From positions 1-43,144 of IMG/VR virus record IMGVR_UViG_3300028840_003297: a stretch of DNA of 43,144 nucleotides. One strand, given 5' to 3'. The translations under genes were made by a program, and so were the position numbers. The DNA is from a virus. The notes below the pieces were generated by a model, which saw only the letters and a list, made by a program, of their open reading frames with translations, did no database searches and was not told the origin of the DNA. This document shows, in pieces, positions 7,197-14,387 of the stretch (positions are counted from its first letter, which is position 1; each line of letters begins with the position of its first letter).

Positions 7197-8515
7197 TGGC
7201 ATCTACACTCCCTGCAGATTCACTGCCTTTGTGGCCGTCTACTCATGCGAGTATCCCTGCCAATCACACTAGGCAGACGGCGTTCGATGAAAAGATGCTT
7301 CAAGGTGATGATAGTGGTTACAGTGGTCCAACAAATGGTGGATCTAGTTCACTACATGTCCATGAAGTTACCTCACATACTCATACAGAAACCAGTACGG
7401 GACACCAGCATTATTTTTCTGCTGCTTCAACTTCAATGGCATCTGATTCTGAAACAACCTCCCCTAAACCTACATCCAGATATACAATTAGATGGTCGCA
7501 TTATCATGTATCTAAGCGTTCATCAGCTAAAAATATTGTGACAGGTTCTTCTACTGCATTTGACTCTACTAGTGCTGTAACAGACGACTATCCTCCACAC
7601 CTTGAGTGTATCGTTTTGCAGCCAGACGATGGTTCTCAAAATATAGCCAATGGTGTGTTAGGCTTTTATAACGGCACATCGGCTCCTACCAACTTTACTA
7701 TTGCAGATGGCACTGGTGGGACAGTTGACTGTGTAGATAAATATATCAAAGGTGCAGACACAGGAAGTGGTAATGGCGGTAGCAGTTCCGGCTCAGCCTC
7801 GCACACACATAATTCTGCATCTCATACGCATACGGCAGACCATACGCATTATGGTATCTCGTGCGGTTCAGCTAATACAACATCAGGGTATAGCCCTTTA
7901 AGTTATCCTCCACCACAAACCATGGCGTATGCTCATCATGTTGTAAGCATGGGACTAACCAGTGGACAGGTCACAAGTGGTGCCTCGCCTTCAAGTGATT
8001 CTGAAGACAATGACCCAAAATCAAAATACATGTTAGCGATTCAAAACGTTTCAGGTTCTGCTCAAGCTCCTCCTACAGGGTATGTTATTGCTTATGATGG
8101 TAGCATTGGAGCTATCCCTTCTGGCTGGCAGTTGTCTGACGGAACAAATGGAACTGAAGATTTACAAGATTATCAAATTAAAGGCACCGACACTGGCGGC
8201 GAAGTTGGTGATGTTGTAAATTCTTCAAATTCCCACACCCACACATTTGCTCATACACATACATTTTCTAGTCACAACCATTCAGCTGGAGTGAGCGGCA
8301 ATTATTATGGTGTTAATACTAGATCAGGTATGACTTTTACAGATGCCGCTGCTTCTCACACACATACCTGGACAGTTAATAACTCCACTCCTGCAATTAG
8401 TGATAGTGATTCTACTGCGAGTGAGTCTGTTGACATACGGCGTGAATATAGAACTATAGTTTGGATACAAAAAGTAGACGTGGTTGTGTCCAGAAGGGTG
8501 ATGGTGATCTCATGA
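7196..8515 (+). CDS. Tail fibre/collar-like protein with HxH metal-binding repeats
   Basis: A 439-aa protein built from three similar blocks of about 130 residues, each with a globular part (e.g. SIGAIPSGWQLSDGTNGT, LQDYQIKGTDTGGE) followed by a His-rich string such as SHTHTFAHTHTF or SASHTHNSASHTHTADHTH. HxH runs of this kind occur in tips of T4 and lambda-group fibres, where trimers bind metal ions along the axis. The C-terminus (REYRTIVWIQKV) also matches collar-like fibre ends. Probable distal adsorption protein. Its stop overlaps the next ATG (ATGA), coupling it to the synthetase-like gene. Confidence 0.75.
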   Translation: MASTLPADSLPLWPSTHASIPANHTRQTAFDEKMLQGDDSGYSGPTNGGSSSLHVHEVTSHTHTETSTGHQHYFSAASTSMASDSETTSPKPTSRYTIRWSHYHVSKRSSAKNIVTGSSTAFDSTSAVTDDYPPHLECIVLQPDDGSQNIANGVLGFYNGTSAPTNFTIADGTGGTVDCVDKYIKGADTGSGNGGSSSGSASHTHNSASHTHTADHTHYGISCGSANTTSGYSPLSYPPPQTMAYAHHVVSMGLTSGQVTSGASPSSDSEDNDPKSKYMLAIQNVSGSAQAPPTGYVIAYDGSIGAIPSGWQLSDGTNGTEDLQDYQIKGTDTGGEVGDVVNSSNSHTHTFAHTHTFSSHNHSAGVSGNYYGVNTRSGMTFTDAAASHTHTWTVNNSTPAISDSDSTASESVDIRREYRTIVWIQKVDVVVSRRVMVIS

Positions 8516-9132
8516 ATTTTAAAGTGATAGATAAATACTTTCTAACTGAAGCAATGAGGATGGGAGCGATAGAAGAACATCTAGATAACAGAGTTGTTCA
8601 TACATTTGAAGATATTCATTTAAAATGTGGTGAGCCTGTACATAGCTGCTGCATATCTATTTTTGATTGGCTTAAAGACAGAACTGTTAAAGACTATATA
8701 GGCACCATACTCAACCGTTGCCACCGCCCTAAAGAAGGTAAGGATCATTTTGAATATGATATTTTTACAATGAGAGAAATGGTGTGGGCCGGTAACCATA
8801 AGCTAAATGATTCTGTCTTTAATCGAGTTATGGAATGGTTAAAGTTTGATGAGTTTCTTCCTAACAGTAGGATTGTTAGAGCAGAAGATTTCTTTATTGA
8901 AGCTGGCAAGCATGATCCTCACCAACTTAAATATGAACTTCAAAGTTACATAGATAGTCAATGGATAGCTATTGCATCTGTAAATATGCATGGAACATTT
9001 TTAAGTGAAAAATATGACATTAAACTTGAAGACGGTAACCATGCGTTCACTGGATGTTTTGGTATCGGATATGAACGACTTGCGCACGCTTACCTTGCAG
9101 AGGCCAAACGCCTAGAGCTGCAAGGAATATGA
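8512..9132 (+). CDS. Class II aminoacyl-tRNA synthetase-like protein (amino acid:[carrier protein] ligase-like)
   Basis: A 206-aa protein from ATG 8512, overlapping the fibre stop as ATGA. Residues 181-190 (GCFGIGYERL) match class II synthetase motif 3, and 70-94 (CHRPKEG...FTMREMVWAG) resemble the motif 2 region of archaeal-type SerRS and SerRS-like amino acid:[carrier protein] ligases, including the conserved MRE-V-x-x-G. Cys46/47, Glu89 and Cys182 are placed where those enzymes hold a zinc ion (Cys-Glu-Cys). A tRNA-binding coiled coil is absent, so it is unlikely to charge tRNA by the canonical route; activation of an amino acid as adenylate and transfer to another acceptor is the working idea. 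It is shorter than known family members, and no carrier protein is recognised nearby. Confidence 0.7.
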   Translation: MNFKVIDKYFLTEAMRMGAIEEHLDNRVVHTFEDIHLKCGEPVHSCCISIFDWLKDRTVKDYIGTILNRCHRPKEGKDHFEYDIFTMREMVWAGNHKLNDSVFNRVMEWLKFDEFLPNSRIVRAEDFFIEAGKHDPHQLKYELQSYIDSQWIAIASVNMHGTFLSEKYDIKLEDGNHAFTGCFGIGYERLAHAYLAEAKRLELQGI

Positions 9133-9138
9133 TATAAT
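9130..9138 (+). promoter_or_regulatory. Extended -10 promoter (TGA-TATAAT)
   Basis: Perfect TATAAT at 9133-9138 with TG one base upstream; the TGA of the preceding gene's stop codon forms the extension. No clear -35 at 17 bp. Predicted start near 9145, giving a leader of about 34 nt with GAAAGGAG before the ATG at 9179. Confidence 0.65.
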
Positions 9139-9178
9139 AGTGTGGAAACTAAAACCAAGCCCATGAAAGGAGACACAC

Positions 9179-9703
9179 ATGGCACAAGCAAATGGAACAG
9201 TACCAAACGAAACTTATAACATGGACATCGTGACTTTGTGCAGATACTTGGATCGCTTCGTATTTGAAGTGTGGAAAGCAGTATCAGCTAATTTCTCAGA
9301 CACAAGTGATTATGATGCAGAAAGGCTCAACGCATATCTTGAGCGCCTAAGAGGTTACCACGCATTCTGCCAAAGCGTACCTCTTCTAGACCTACCAGAT
9401 TCTTCACCTTGTTTGTATCAACTGCAAGAACCTCACGACACAAGCACATGTGAAAATGAAGCTTCTGACCACATGATCAGAATTCTTCAAAGAGGTAGAC
9501 TAGAACTAGTAGCAAGTCAGAGTAGTCGTCGTAGTAATGGATTGCAAAGCCATGACTCAATTAGGCTTCTTGCCGTTATCGAACGCGCCCAGAATTTCCT
9601 CGATAACTACATCATTCCATTGCAACCAACTGACCTTCCAGAATCAACACCTCATAGAGATATGACTGGACACGGCCGCACTGGCGTAAGCCAAGGATCG
9701 TAA
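9179..9703 (+). CDS. Hypothetical protein (174 aa)
   Basis: A 174-aa, largely helical protein with strong ribosome site (AAAGGAG, 7 nt before ATG) and its own promoter. No domain is recognised. The N-terminal 70 residues are amphipathic (CRYLDRFVFEVWKAVSANF), residues 95-150 are helical with a SHDSIRLLAVIERA stretch, and the tail is Pro/Gly/His-rich and probably disordered. First gene of the operon leading to the hairpin at 10094; expressed independently of the fibre genes. The DSI serine superficially resembles a carrier-protein site but the surrounding fold does not, so I do not call it one. Confidence 0.65.
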   Translation: MAQANGTVPNETYNMDIVTLCRYLDRFVFEVWKAVSANFSDTSDYDAERLNAYLERLRGYHAFCQSVPLLDLPDSSPCLYQLQEPHDTSTCENEASDHMIRILQRGRLELVASQSSRRSNGLQSHDSIRLLAVIERAQNFLDNYIIPLQPTDLPESTPHRDMTGHGRTGVSQGS

Positions 9704-9704
9704 C

Positions 9705-10085
9705 ATGACAACAATAAGCGAAGCTCCACAAGCTACAAACGAACTGCTTAAAGAAGTCATTGGAAAATTAGAAGGTGCTAAAAGTTACGAAGAGATAGTA
9801 CAAATTCTTAACGTAGATCTTAGGGCATGTGAATACATGTGCAATAAAAAAGCCTTCAAATTTTACGTCGAGATCTTAGCAGACCCGTCTGAAGGATTTC
9901 TAATATGGCAAGCAAATCCAGAGAAGAAAGATAAATGGGAGATTTATTATAAGCATCTACCCAAATTCCAGTACATGCCATATCATAGGCTACCCGATCT
10001 ACAAAAGATTGAATTGGCTAAACACCTGCCGGTACTGCTCAATGAGATCTATAACGGACTAATGACTTTGGATAGCAAGATCTAG
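9705..10085 (+). CDS. Hypothetical protein (126 aa)
   Basis: A 126-aa soluble protein starting 1 nt after the previous stop (TAACATG). The first 45 residues are helical; residues 60-105 are rich in aromatic and basic residues (FLIWQANPEKKDKWEIYYK) and end in a proline-tyrosine segment. No conserved family is recognised. It is the last gene before a strong hairpin terminator, so with the 174-aa gene it forms a two-gene transcript from the 9133 promoter. Confidence 0.65.
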   Translation: MTTISEAPQATNELLKEVIGKLEGAKSYEEIVQILNVDLRACEYMCNKKAFKFYVEILADPSEGFLIWQANPEKKDKWEIYYKHLPKFQYMPYHRLPDLQKIELAKHLPVLLNEIYNGLMTLDSKI

Positions 10086-10093
10086 TTTTTATC

Positions 10094-10117
10094 GGGGCCT
10101 TCGGGCCCCACTTTTAA
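10094..10117 (+). terminator. Rho-independent terminator with TTCG tetraloop
   Basis: Perfect 6-bp GC stem GGGGCC (10094-10099) / GGCCCC (10104-10109) closed by the very stable TTCG loop, followed by ACTTTTAA. It lies 8 nt after the stop of the 126-aa gene. The T run is short, so some read-through is likely. Confidence 0.8.
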
Positions 10118-10129
10118 TGGAGGGTTTAA

Positions 10130-10576
10130 ATGGGATGGTTAAAAACAATACTAGGGCTTCTACCTAGTCTGTTAAGTTTATTCAATAAGGTATGGGACCG
10201 CTGGATAGCTGGCAGCTCATCTCGCAAAGGTGATAAGGCAGCAAGTGATGTCGCTAAAGATAGAGAGAAGTTAAAGAATGATCCTAACAAGCGACCTCCA
10301 GCTTCTCCCCTAATGTTGTTTTTACCGATCCTATTTTTGTCAGCGCATTGTGACGATCTCCAAATCCCTACTACAGAACGACGCATTCACTGCGAAAGTG
10401 AAATGCTTAGAGCCAACAAACCCGTCAACGATATAGCCTTATGCCCCGATGGTAATGGGCATAGTTGTTTCTCTCAAACTGATATGGCCACACTAATTGG
10501 CCAGTGTAAGAAGTGGCAGAAAGAACTATATGAATGTCAACGAAACTGCAACAAAGGGTTCAATAAATCTAAATAG
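10130..10576 (+). CDS. Membrane-associated protein, possible lysis/spanin-type
   Basis: A 148-aa protein with ribosome site GGAGG 7 nt before the ATG. Residues 1-20 (MGWLKTILGLLPSLLSLFNK) are amphipathic or a short membrane anchor, residues 28-60 are charged and proline-rich, and residues 62-74 (LMLFLPILFLSA) form a second hydrophobic segment followed by Cys75. The C-terminal 70 residues contain seven further cysteines or cysteine neighbours (HCES, LCPDGN, SCFS, QCKK, ECQRNC), consistent with a secreted, disulfide-linked domain. An internal ATG at 10313 would give a signal-peptide-led protein. A spanin or envelope role fits, but no motif proves it; lipobox is imperfect (His before Cys). Confidence 0.55.
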   Translation: MGWLKTILGLLPSLLSLFNKVWDRWIAGSSSRKGDKAASDVAKDREKLKNDPNKRPPASPLMLFLPILFLSAHCDDLQIPTTERRIHCESEMLRANKPVNDIALCPDGNGHSCFSQTDMATLIGQCKKWQKELYECQRNCNKGFNKSK

Positions 10577-11282
10577 GTACATAGCCCCCGATGGACTAAT
10601 GTCTTTAAGGGGTGGTTGTACTTATGTCCCATACGATATGGGATATCCTCCAACGTGTGATAATGATAACGGGGTATTGTTCTTAGCGACCTTTGTCTGT
10701 CTTAGTAATATCTTTCTTTCGGACATAAATAACCTTTTTTCTATGCTGGAAGCTAAGGACTGCCCCGGCCTCTATCACCGAAACCCAGGCCGCAACAATT
10801 ACATCAACTCGCATGACAACTATACTGGGATGGCATATCTATGTGTGAGGCATCACGACACTACAAAGTTCAAAGAGATCATTAAACATTGGCCACTGCT
10901 AAATAATGTTAATCCAGGAAAGTTTCATTGGGAAGCACTTCACCAGCCACACAATTGGTTCATATATAATTTGGCTGCAGGCAAAGAGCCATCTTGGTTT
11001 CTGACGATATACTTCTGTTTGAATTTACTATATGCAGCATTTCGTTATAGAAAACTTCGTCACATTAGTGAACTTATTCTTATATGGCTTAGATGTAAGG
11101 TTGTGGATAACCGAAAAGATTTACTTAGTAAATATAAGAAAACATTAGTACTTAACATTATCGAAGGTTTCAAACAGAGATTCTATTCCATCACCGACGG
11201 CAAGGGAATCTCACAACTTACTCAGCTTTATTATGGTAATGATCCGAATCACCCGTGTCGTCAAACCTCTTTACTTTGGTAA
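10530..11282 (+). CDS. Conserved-looking hypothetical protein, possible hydrolase-like
   Basis: A 250-aa protein read from ATG 10530, overlapping the previous gene by 47 nt; a TTG 33 nt upstream and ATG 10599 are alternatives, none with a good ribosome site. Residues 24-120 hold dense conserved-type patches: GGCTYVPYDMGYPPTCDNDNG, then GLYHRNPGRNNYINSHDNYTGM, with His, Asp, Asn and Tyr clusters that look like a catalytic or sugar-binding pocket. Residues 150-180 contain a hydrophobic stretch (WFLTIYFCLNLLYAAF) and the tail is basic. I do not recognise the family. Position after the Cys-rich envelope protein suggests a role at the cell surface, by context only. Confidence 0.6.
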   Translation: MNVNETATKGSINLNRYIAPDGLMSLRGGCTYVPYDMGYPPTCDNDNGVLFLATFVCLSNIFLSDINNLFSMLEAKDCPGLYHRNPGRNNYINSHDNYTGMAYLCVRHHDTTKFKEIIKHWPLLNNVNPGKFHWEALHQPHNWFIYNLAAGKEPSWFLTIYFCLNLLYAAFRYRKLRHISELILIWLRCKVVDNRKDLLSKYKKTLVLNIIEGFKQRFYSITDGKGISQLTQLYYGNDPNHPCRQTSLLW

Positions 11283-11285
11283 GAT

Positions 11286-11304
11286 CTTGTTACAATATAA
11301 CAAG
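11286..11304 (+). promoter_or_regulatory. Extended -10 promoter overlapped by a 7+7 palindrome
   Basis: TGT-TACAAT (11288-11296) is an extended -10 site. It lies inside a perfect inverted repeat CTTGTTA (11286-11292) / TAACAAG (11298-11304) with a 5-base centre, the arrangement expected for a repressor operator. The ribosome site AGGAGG and ATG 11322 follow directly. Confidence 0.6.
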
Positions 11305-11321
11305 CATAGGAGGCAGACACT

Positions 11322-11654
11322 ATGAAAGACAAACTCAGCCCCGCAGCTTCGAGTCTCGATCAAAAGAATGACCTACTACAGATAGATGAAAATACTGTAG
11401 ATAACACTGAAATTAAAAACAGAGCTAAAGACAAACTATTTAAAGCTGCCTCCACTCTGAAGAAACTTTTGCCCGGACATACCCATACGGGGTCAATTGC
11501 CGTGCACTATTATTTTAGTGAACTGAGCGGGCCCACATACGTAACTCAGTTACATCATGGTAACACGCGTGAATACATGGTTGCAACTAGCTACAACCGC
11601 CTCTTTCATGCGCTGCTCAAGACATTTGATAAAGAAATGGAACAGAAAAAATGA
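11322..11654 (+). CDS. Hypothetical protein (110 aa)
   Basis: A 110-aa protein with ribosome site AGGAGG 9 nt before ATG. The first 50 residues are charged and helical, with two similar halves (MKDKLSPAASSLDQ and RAKDKLFKAASTLK), suggesting an internal duplication. Residues 52-95 contain HTHTG, HYYF and LHHGNTREYM, rich in His and Tyr. First gene of the replication operon, under a promoter with an operator-like palindrome; its stop overlaps the next ATG (ATGA). No family recognised. Confidence 0.65.
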   Translation: MKDKLSPAASSLDQKNDLLQIDENTVDNTEIKNRAKDKLFKAASTLKKLLPGHTHTGSIAVHYYFSELSGPTYVTQLHHGNTREYMVATSYNRLFHALLKTFDKEMEQKK

Positions 11655-11884
11655 TCGAGAAAAGTAAAACTATTCGAATCTCTACAGAACTTTATGACTT
11701 TCTATCAGATCAGATTTGTGGTGAACGCAGGACGTTTGATTCAGTTATCAAAAGGCTTTTGCCCGATCCAGATCACGAGGTAATTGGCTATGCTACAGAT
11801 CATATTATTTTTGATGATTTTGATTCTGCTTTGGCTTACGCAGAAGATAGCGAAGATCTAGTAAAAACTGTAGTACTGCGATGA
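11651..11884 (+). CDS. Ribbon-helix-helix-like small protein
   Basis: A 77-aa protein whose first 40 residues (KTIRISTELYDFL, then RTFDSVIKRLL) match the beta-strand, helix, turn, helix pattern of ribbon-helix-helix regulators and VapB/CopG-type antitoxins. The remaining acidic tail has no known motif. It overlaps both neighbours by 4 nt (ATGA), indicating tight coupling. It is a plausible candidate for binding the palindrome at 11286, which would make it autoregulatory; that is inference. No toxin-like partner is obvious. Confidence 0.65.
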   Translation: MIEKSKTIRISTELYDFLSDQICGERRTFDSVIKRLLPDPDHEVIGYATDHIIFDDFDSALAYAEDSEDLVKTVVLR

Positions 11885-12216
11885 ACATTCCTCTACTTGG
11901 TCCATCCATATCTGACCAAACTATCGACAGTTTTCACAACTATATCAACTCTCTTAGAGACGATAACTTCAAACGAAAATACAAACCGAAAAAAGAATTT
12001 CGTATAGTTTCGGTTTCCCAAAACAAGAAGGGCTCCTATATTGTCAAGGTAAAACGTAACCCAAAAGAGGTACTCCAATCAGAACTTGACGCACTAGCTA
12101 AGGAGCTCAATATCAGTATTCCTAAGATGTGGGATATATTTAAGAGCCGAAAAATCCCCATTGTGGATAAGTTAAATACGACTTTAATCTTGCGGGACTC
12201 AGATTTGCCATGGTAG
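11881..12216 (+). CDS. Hypothetical basic protein (111 aa)
   Basis: A 111-aa basic protein coupled to the RHH-like gene by an ATGA overlap. Residues 28-60 are Lys/Arg-rich beta-type (KRKYKPKKEFRIVSVSQNKK), residues 63-90 are helical (EVLQSELDALAKELNISIP) and resemble a small HTH-like unit. Nucleic-acid binding would fit the charge and position ahead of the replication genes, but no family is recognised. Confidence 0.6.
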   Translation: MNIPLLGPSISDQTIDSFHNYINSLRDDNFKRKYKPKKEFRIVSVSQNKKGSYIVKVKRNPKEVLQSELDALAKELNISIPKMWDIFKSRKIPIVDKLNTTLILRDSDLPW

Positions 12217-12265
12217 CTTCGATCCCACTCGTTAAATGTCGTATCTGACGTAAGGAGAAATCGGT

Positions 12266-13237
12266 GTGGTAGAACCCAAGCGCATGTTAGAAGCCGACCG
12301 TGTCGGTGACCAAATTGTAATCGCAATAAACTATTCTTCACTCGAACTAATACAAACTTGTTTAAGAAAAGCTCACTACAGTTTAAACAGATCTCTTCAG
12401 ATGCCTACCCCATCACTACCACTTGCATTTGGAACTGCCATTCACAAGGCACTTGAGATTTGGTATGAAGCTTTCCTTAGTACAAGAACTGCAATGACTA
12501 CCGAATGTCATGATGCTCAACAAACTTACAGCACTCACGACAAATGTACCAGATGTGCAGCTATATCAAAGTTTGTAGCAGTCTATCAAGAGATGGTCCC
12601 CGATCCTCCTAACGCAAGTGAAGCACGTTCAGTTGAGAATGCAGTGGATATCCTTAATGCATACTTTTCATATTATCTGACTAACCCAGATCCTTATCGT
12701 GTATTCGAAGATCATGAAGGTTACTTCATTGAACGCCACTTCGAATTTCCCATCTATGAAGATAAGTTTCTGAAGATTCTTTATCACGGAACCATAGACA
12801 TGGTAGTCCAGCACACAGAAACCAAAGCTCTATATCTAGTGGATCACAAGACCACTTACTCTCTGGGCAAGGACTTCATGAATCGTCACCGCCCTAACTT
12901 CCAGTTGTCTGGTTATTGCTTAGGGGCTAAAGAATGTTTTGGCATTGAGACTGAATATGCCATCATCAATGGCATCCAAGTAGCCAAGTACAAAAGAGAT
13001 TTCAGACGCATTAACACTAGACGAAATGAAACTGATTTCAATGAACTCAAGATTGCTGTTGTTCATAATGTACGCAAGTGGATTGAAGCATGTGCATCAA
13101 GATCATTTCCTATGAACACACCAAATCCTTGTACCTTTTATGGTGGATGTATGTATAGAAGCGTCTGCGAAGTAGACGAAGTAATACGTGAAAACGTGAT
13201 AAGGAGTTTTTATGAAACTGACGGAGATAGCAAATGA
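12266..13237 (+). CDS. PD-(D/E)XK nuclease, Cas4/RecB-like with probable Fe-S cluster
   Basis: A 323-aa nuclease. GTAIHKALE (56-64) is the RecB-family motif I region, GTIDMVV (175-181) supplies the catalytic Asp, and LVDHKTTY (191-198) carries the D-x-K. One cysteine at about residue 32 in the N-terminal helix plus three spaced C-x5-C-x5-C near 291-306 (CTFYGGCMYRSVC) give the split four-cysteine layout of 4Fe-4S nucleases such as Cas4 and AddB. It should resect or trim DNA ends in phage recombination or replication. GTG start follows AAGGAG by 8 nt. The gene overlaps the Sak4-like gene by 26 nt. Confidence 0.85.
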   Translation: MVEPKRMLEADRVGDQIVIAINYSSLELIQTCLRKAHYSLNRSLQMPTPSLPLAFGTAIHKALEIWYEAFLSTRTAMTTECHDAQQTYSTHDKCTRCAAISKFVAVYQEMVPDPPNASEARSVENAVDILNAYFSYYLTNPDPYRVFEDHEGYFIERHFEFPIYEDKFLKILYHGTIDMVVQHTETKALYLVDHKTTYSLGKDFMNRHRPNFQLSGYCLGAKECFGIETEYAIINGIQVAKYKRDFRRINTRRNETDFNELKIAVVHNVRKWIEACASRSFPMNTPNPCTFYGGCMYRSVCEVDEVIRENVIRSFYETDGDSK

Positions 13238-13943
13238 CGAACGAATTAAGTGCCTTGTCTACGGCGAGGCAGGAACTGGAAAAACTTGCTTTGGATGTTC
13301 GTTCCCTACTCCAATATTTGTCGCAGACTTTGACGGGAAGATCAACTCATCAGCTCGATTTCATTCACATGAACGAGTTTCGCAAATTGACTTTGAGGAT
13401 TTCCGACTTGGACGCAAAGATGACAGACCTTTTGACCGTTTTGAAAAAAGCCTCGTCGAACTCGAAACCGCATCCAAAGCAGGAAAGCTTCCCTTTCAAA
13501 CAGTAGTAGTTGACAGTCTCACTCAATATGCTGACGCAATGCTAAAAGAACTAATGCACCGAAACCCCACCAATAGATTTAAACAGAACCTGCCCTCTCA
13601 ACAGGACTATCATATCTTCTCTATCGAATTTAAAAACTTCCTCATGCGAATCCTTGCACTCGAATGCAATGTTGTGGTGACTGCACACATCCAGATTATC
13701 AAGGACGACCTGACTGGCGAGATCTTAAGGATGCCACAGCTTCCAGGTAGCAAGCTTCCCAAGTGGTTGCCTGTTGCTTTTGAGGAAGTCTACAGAACTT
13801 TCACTAAGATGAGTCAGAGTAAGATTGGTTACTTTGCCCAGACTCAAGCTGACAATATGTATGCTTGCAGGAGTCAGATACCAGAACTGCCGGGAATTAT
13901 CCCGCTTTCATACAATGAACTAACTATTGACAGGAGGAAATGA
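13212..13943 (+). CDS. Sak4-like RecA-fold ATPase (ssDNA annealing/recombination)
   Basis: A 243-aa P-loop ATPase. Walker A GEAGTGKT is at 18-25, a FVADFDGK segment at 36-43, and Walker B VVVDS at 98-102, followed by helices typical of AAA_24/Sak4 phage proteins. Family members are RecA-core recombinases working with phage SSB in single-strand annealing. Size is right for the family. ATG 13212 has the ribosome site AAGGAG 6 nt upstream, inside the nuclease gene; stop TGA overlaps the SSB-like start. The nuclease, ATPase and SSB order is a recognised phage recombination cassette. Confidence 0.82.
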   Translation: MKLTEIANDERIKCLVYGEAGTGKTCFGCSFPTPIFVADFDGKINSSARFHSHERVSQIDFEDFRLGRKDDRPFDRFEKSLVELETASKAGKLPFQTVVVDSLTQYADAMLKELMHRNPTNRFKQNLPSQQDYHIFSIEFKNFLMRILALECNVVVTAHIQIIKDDLTGEILRMPQLPGSKLPKWLPVAFEEVYRTFTKMSQSKIGYFAQTQADNMYACRSQIPELPGIIPLSYNELTIDRRK

Positions 13944-14317
13944 TGGTAGAAATTACACCTAACCTTGAGGAAGTTGAAAGTAAACAAACTGGATTTGCCC
14001 CAATTGAAGCTGGTACATATTCCGCAAAAATTGATTCAGCTGACTGGGATACCAATACTGGACGTTTAGCAGTTGCATATTCCATCACCACAGATGGTAC
14101 TTTCATGGGACGCAAAGTATGGCAGAACATTCCAATCTCTGGTCCCCATGCTTGGGTATTTACTAAGTTCCATATGGCTGCCTTACATGAACCTTATGTT
14201 AAGGATCAAAGTGTAGACACTACAGTCTATATTGGAAGAGAAGTAGATCTCACAGTTGAGCCTCGTGAATATAATGGAAAAACATATACAAACGTTAAAG
14301 CGGTAACAGCACGTTAA
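13943..14317 (+). CDS. Single-stranded DNA-binding-like protein (DUF669-type)
   Basis: A 124-aa beta-rich protein. AGGAGG at 13932-13937 is 5 nt from ATG 13943 and only 2 nt from ATG 13940, so 13943 is preferred. Features include GTYSAKIDSADW, LAVAYSIT, GRKVWQNIPI, then VDLTVEPREYNGKTYTNVKAV, a pattern typical of phage SSB-like proteins encoded beside Sak4 ATPases and polymerases. It should coat single-stranded DNA during replication and annealing. There is no acidic SSB-type tail. Confidence 0.75.
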   Translation: MVEITPNLEEVESKQTGFAPIEAGTYSAKIDSADWDTNTGRLAVAYSITTDGTFMGRKVWQNIPISGPHAWVFTKFHMAALHEPYVKDQSVDTTVYIGREVDLTVEPREYNGKTYTNVKAVTAR

Positions 14318-14336
14318 CTGAAGCTGTTGGTAGCTA

Positions 14337-14365
14337 GGGGAGTGAGGTGGCGGGCTTTGCTCCCC
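14337..14365 (+). other. Hairpin in the leader of the polymerase gene
   Basis: Inverted repeat GGGGAG (14337-14342) / CTCCCC (14360-14365) with a 17-base loop in the 70-bp gap before the DNA polymerase gene. No T run follows, so an attenuator, RNA processing site or translational control element is more likely than a terminator. Confidence 0.4.
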
Positions 14366-14387
14366 AATTATTCACGAGGGAGGGCTC

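Noticed and set aside
9179-9703. Carrier protein partner for the synthetase-like enzyme (DSI motif)
   Set aside because: The serine context and the length do not match an acyl carrier protein fold; only a short chance similarity.
13234-13506. 90-codon frame starting as ATGA at the nuclease stop, inside the Sak4-like gene
   Set aside because: The start position is suggestive, but the other frame has the perfect ribosome site and Walker motifs; it is most likely a shadow. Could be tested by ribosome profiling.
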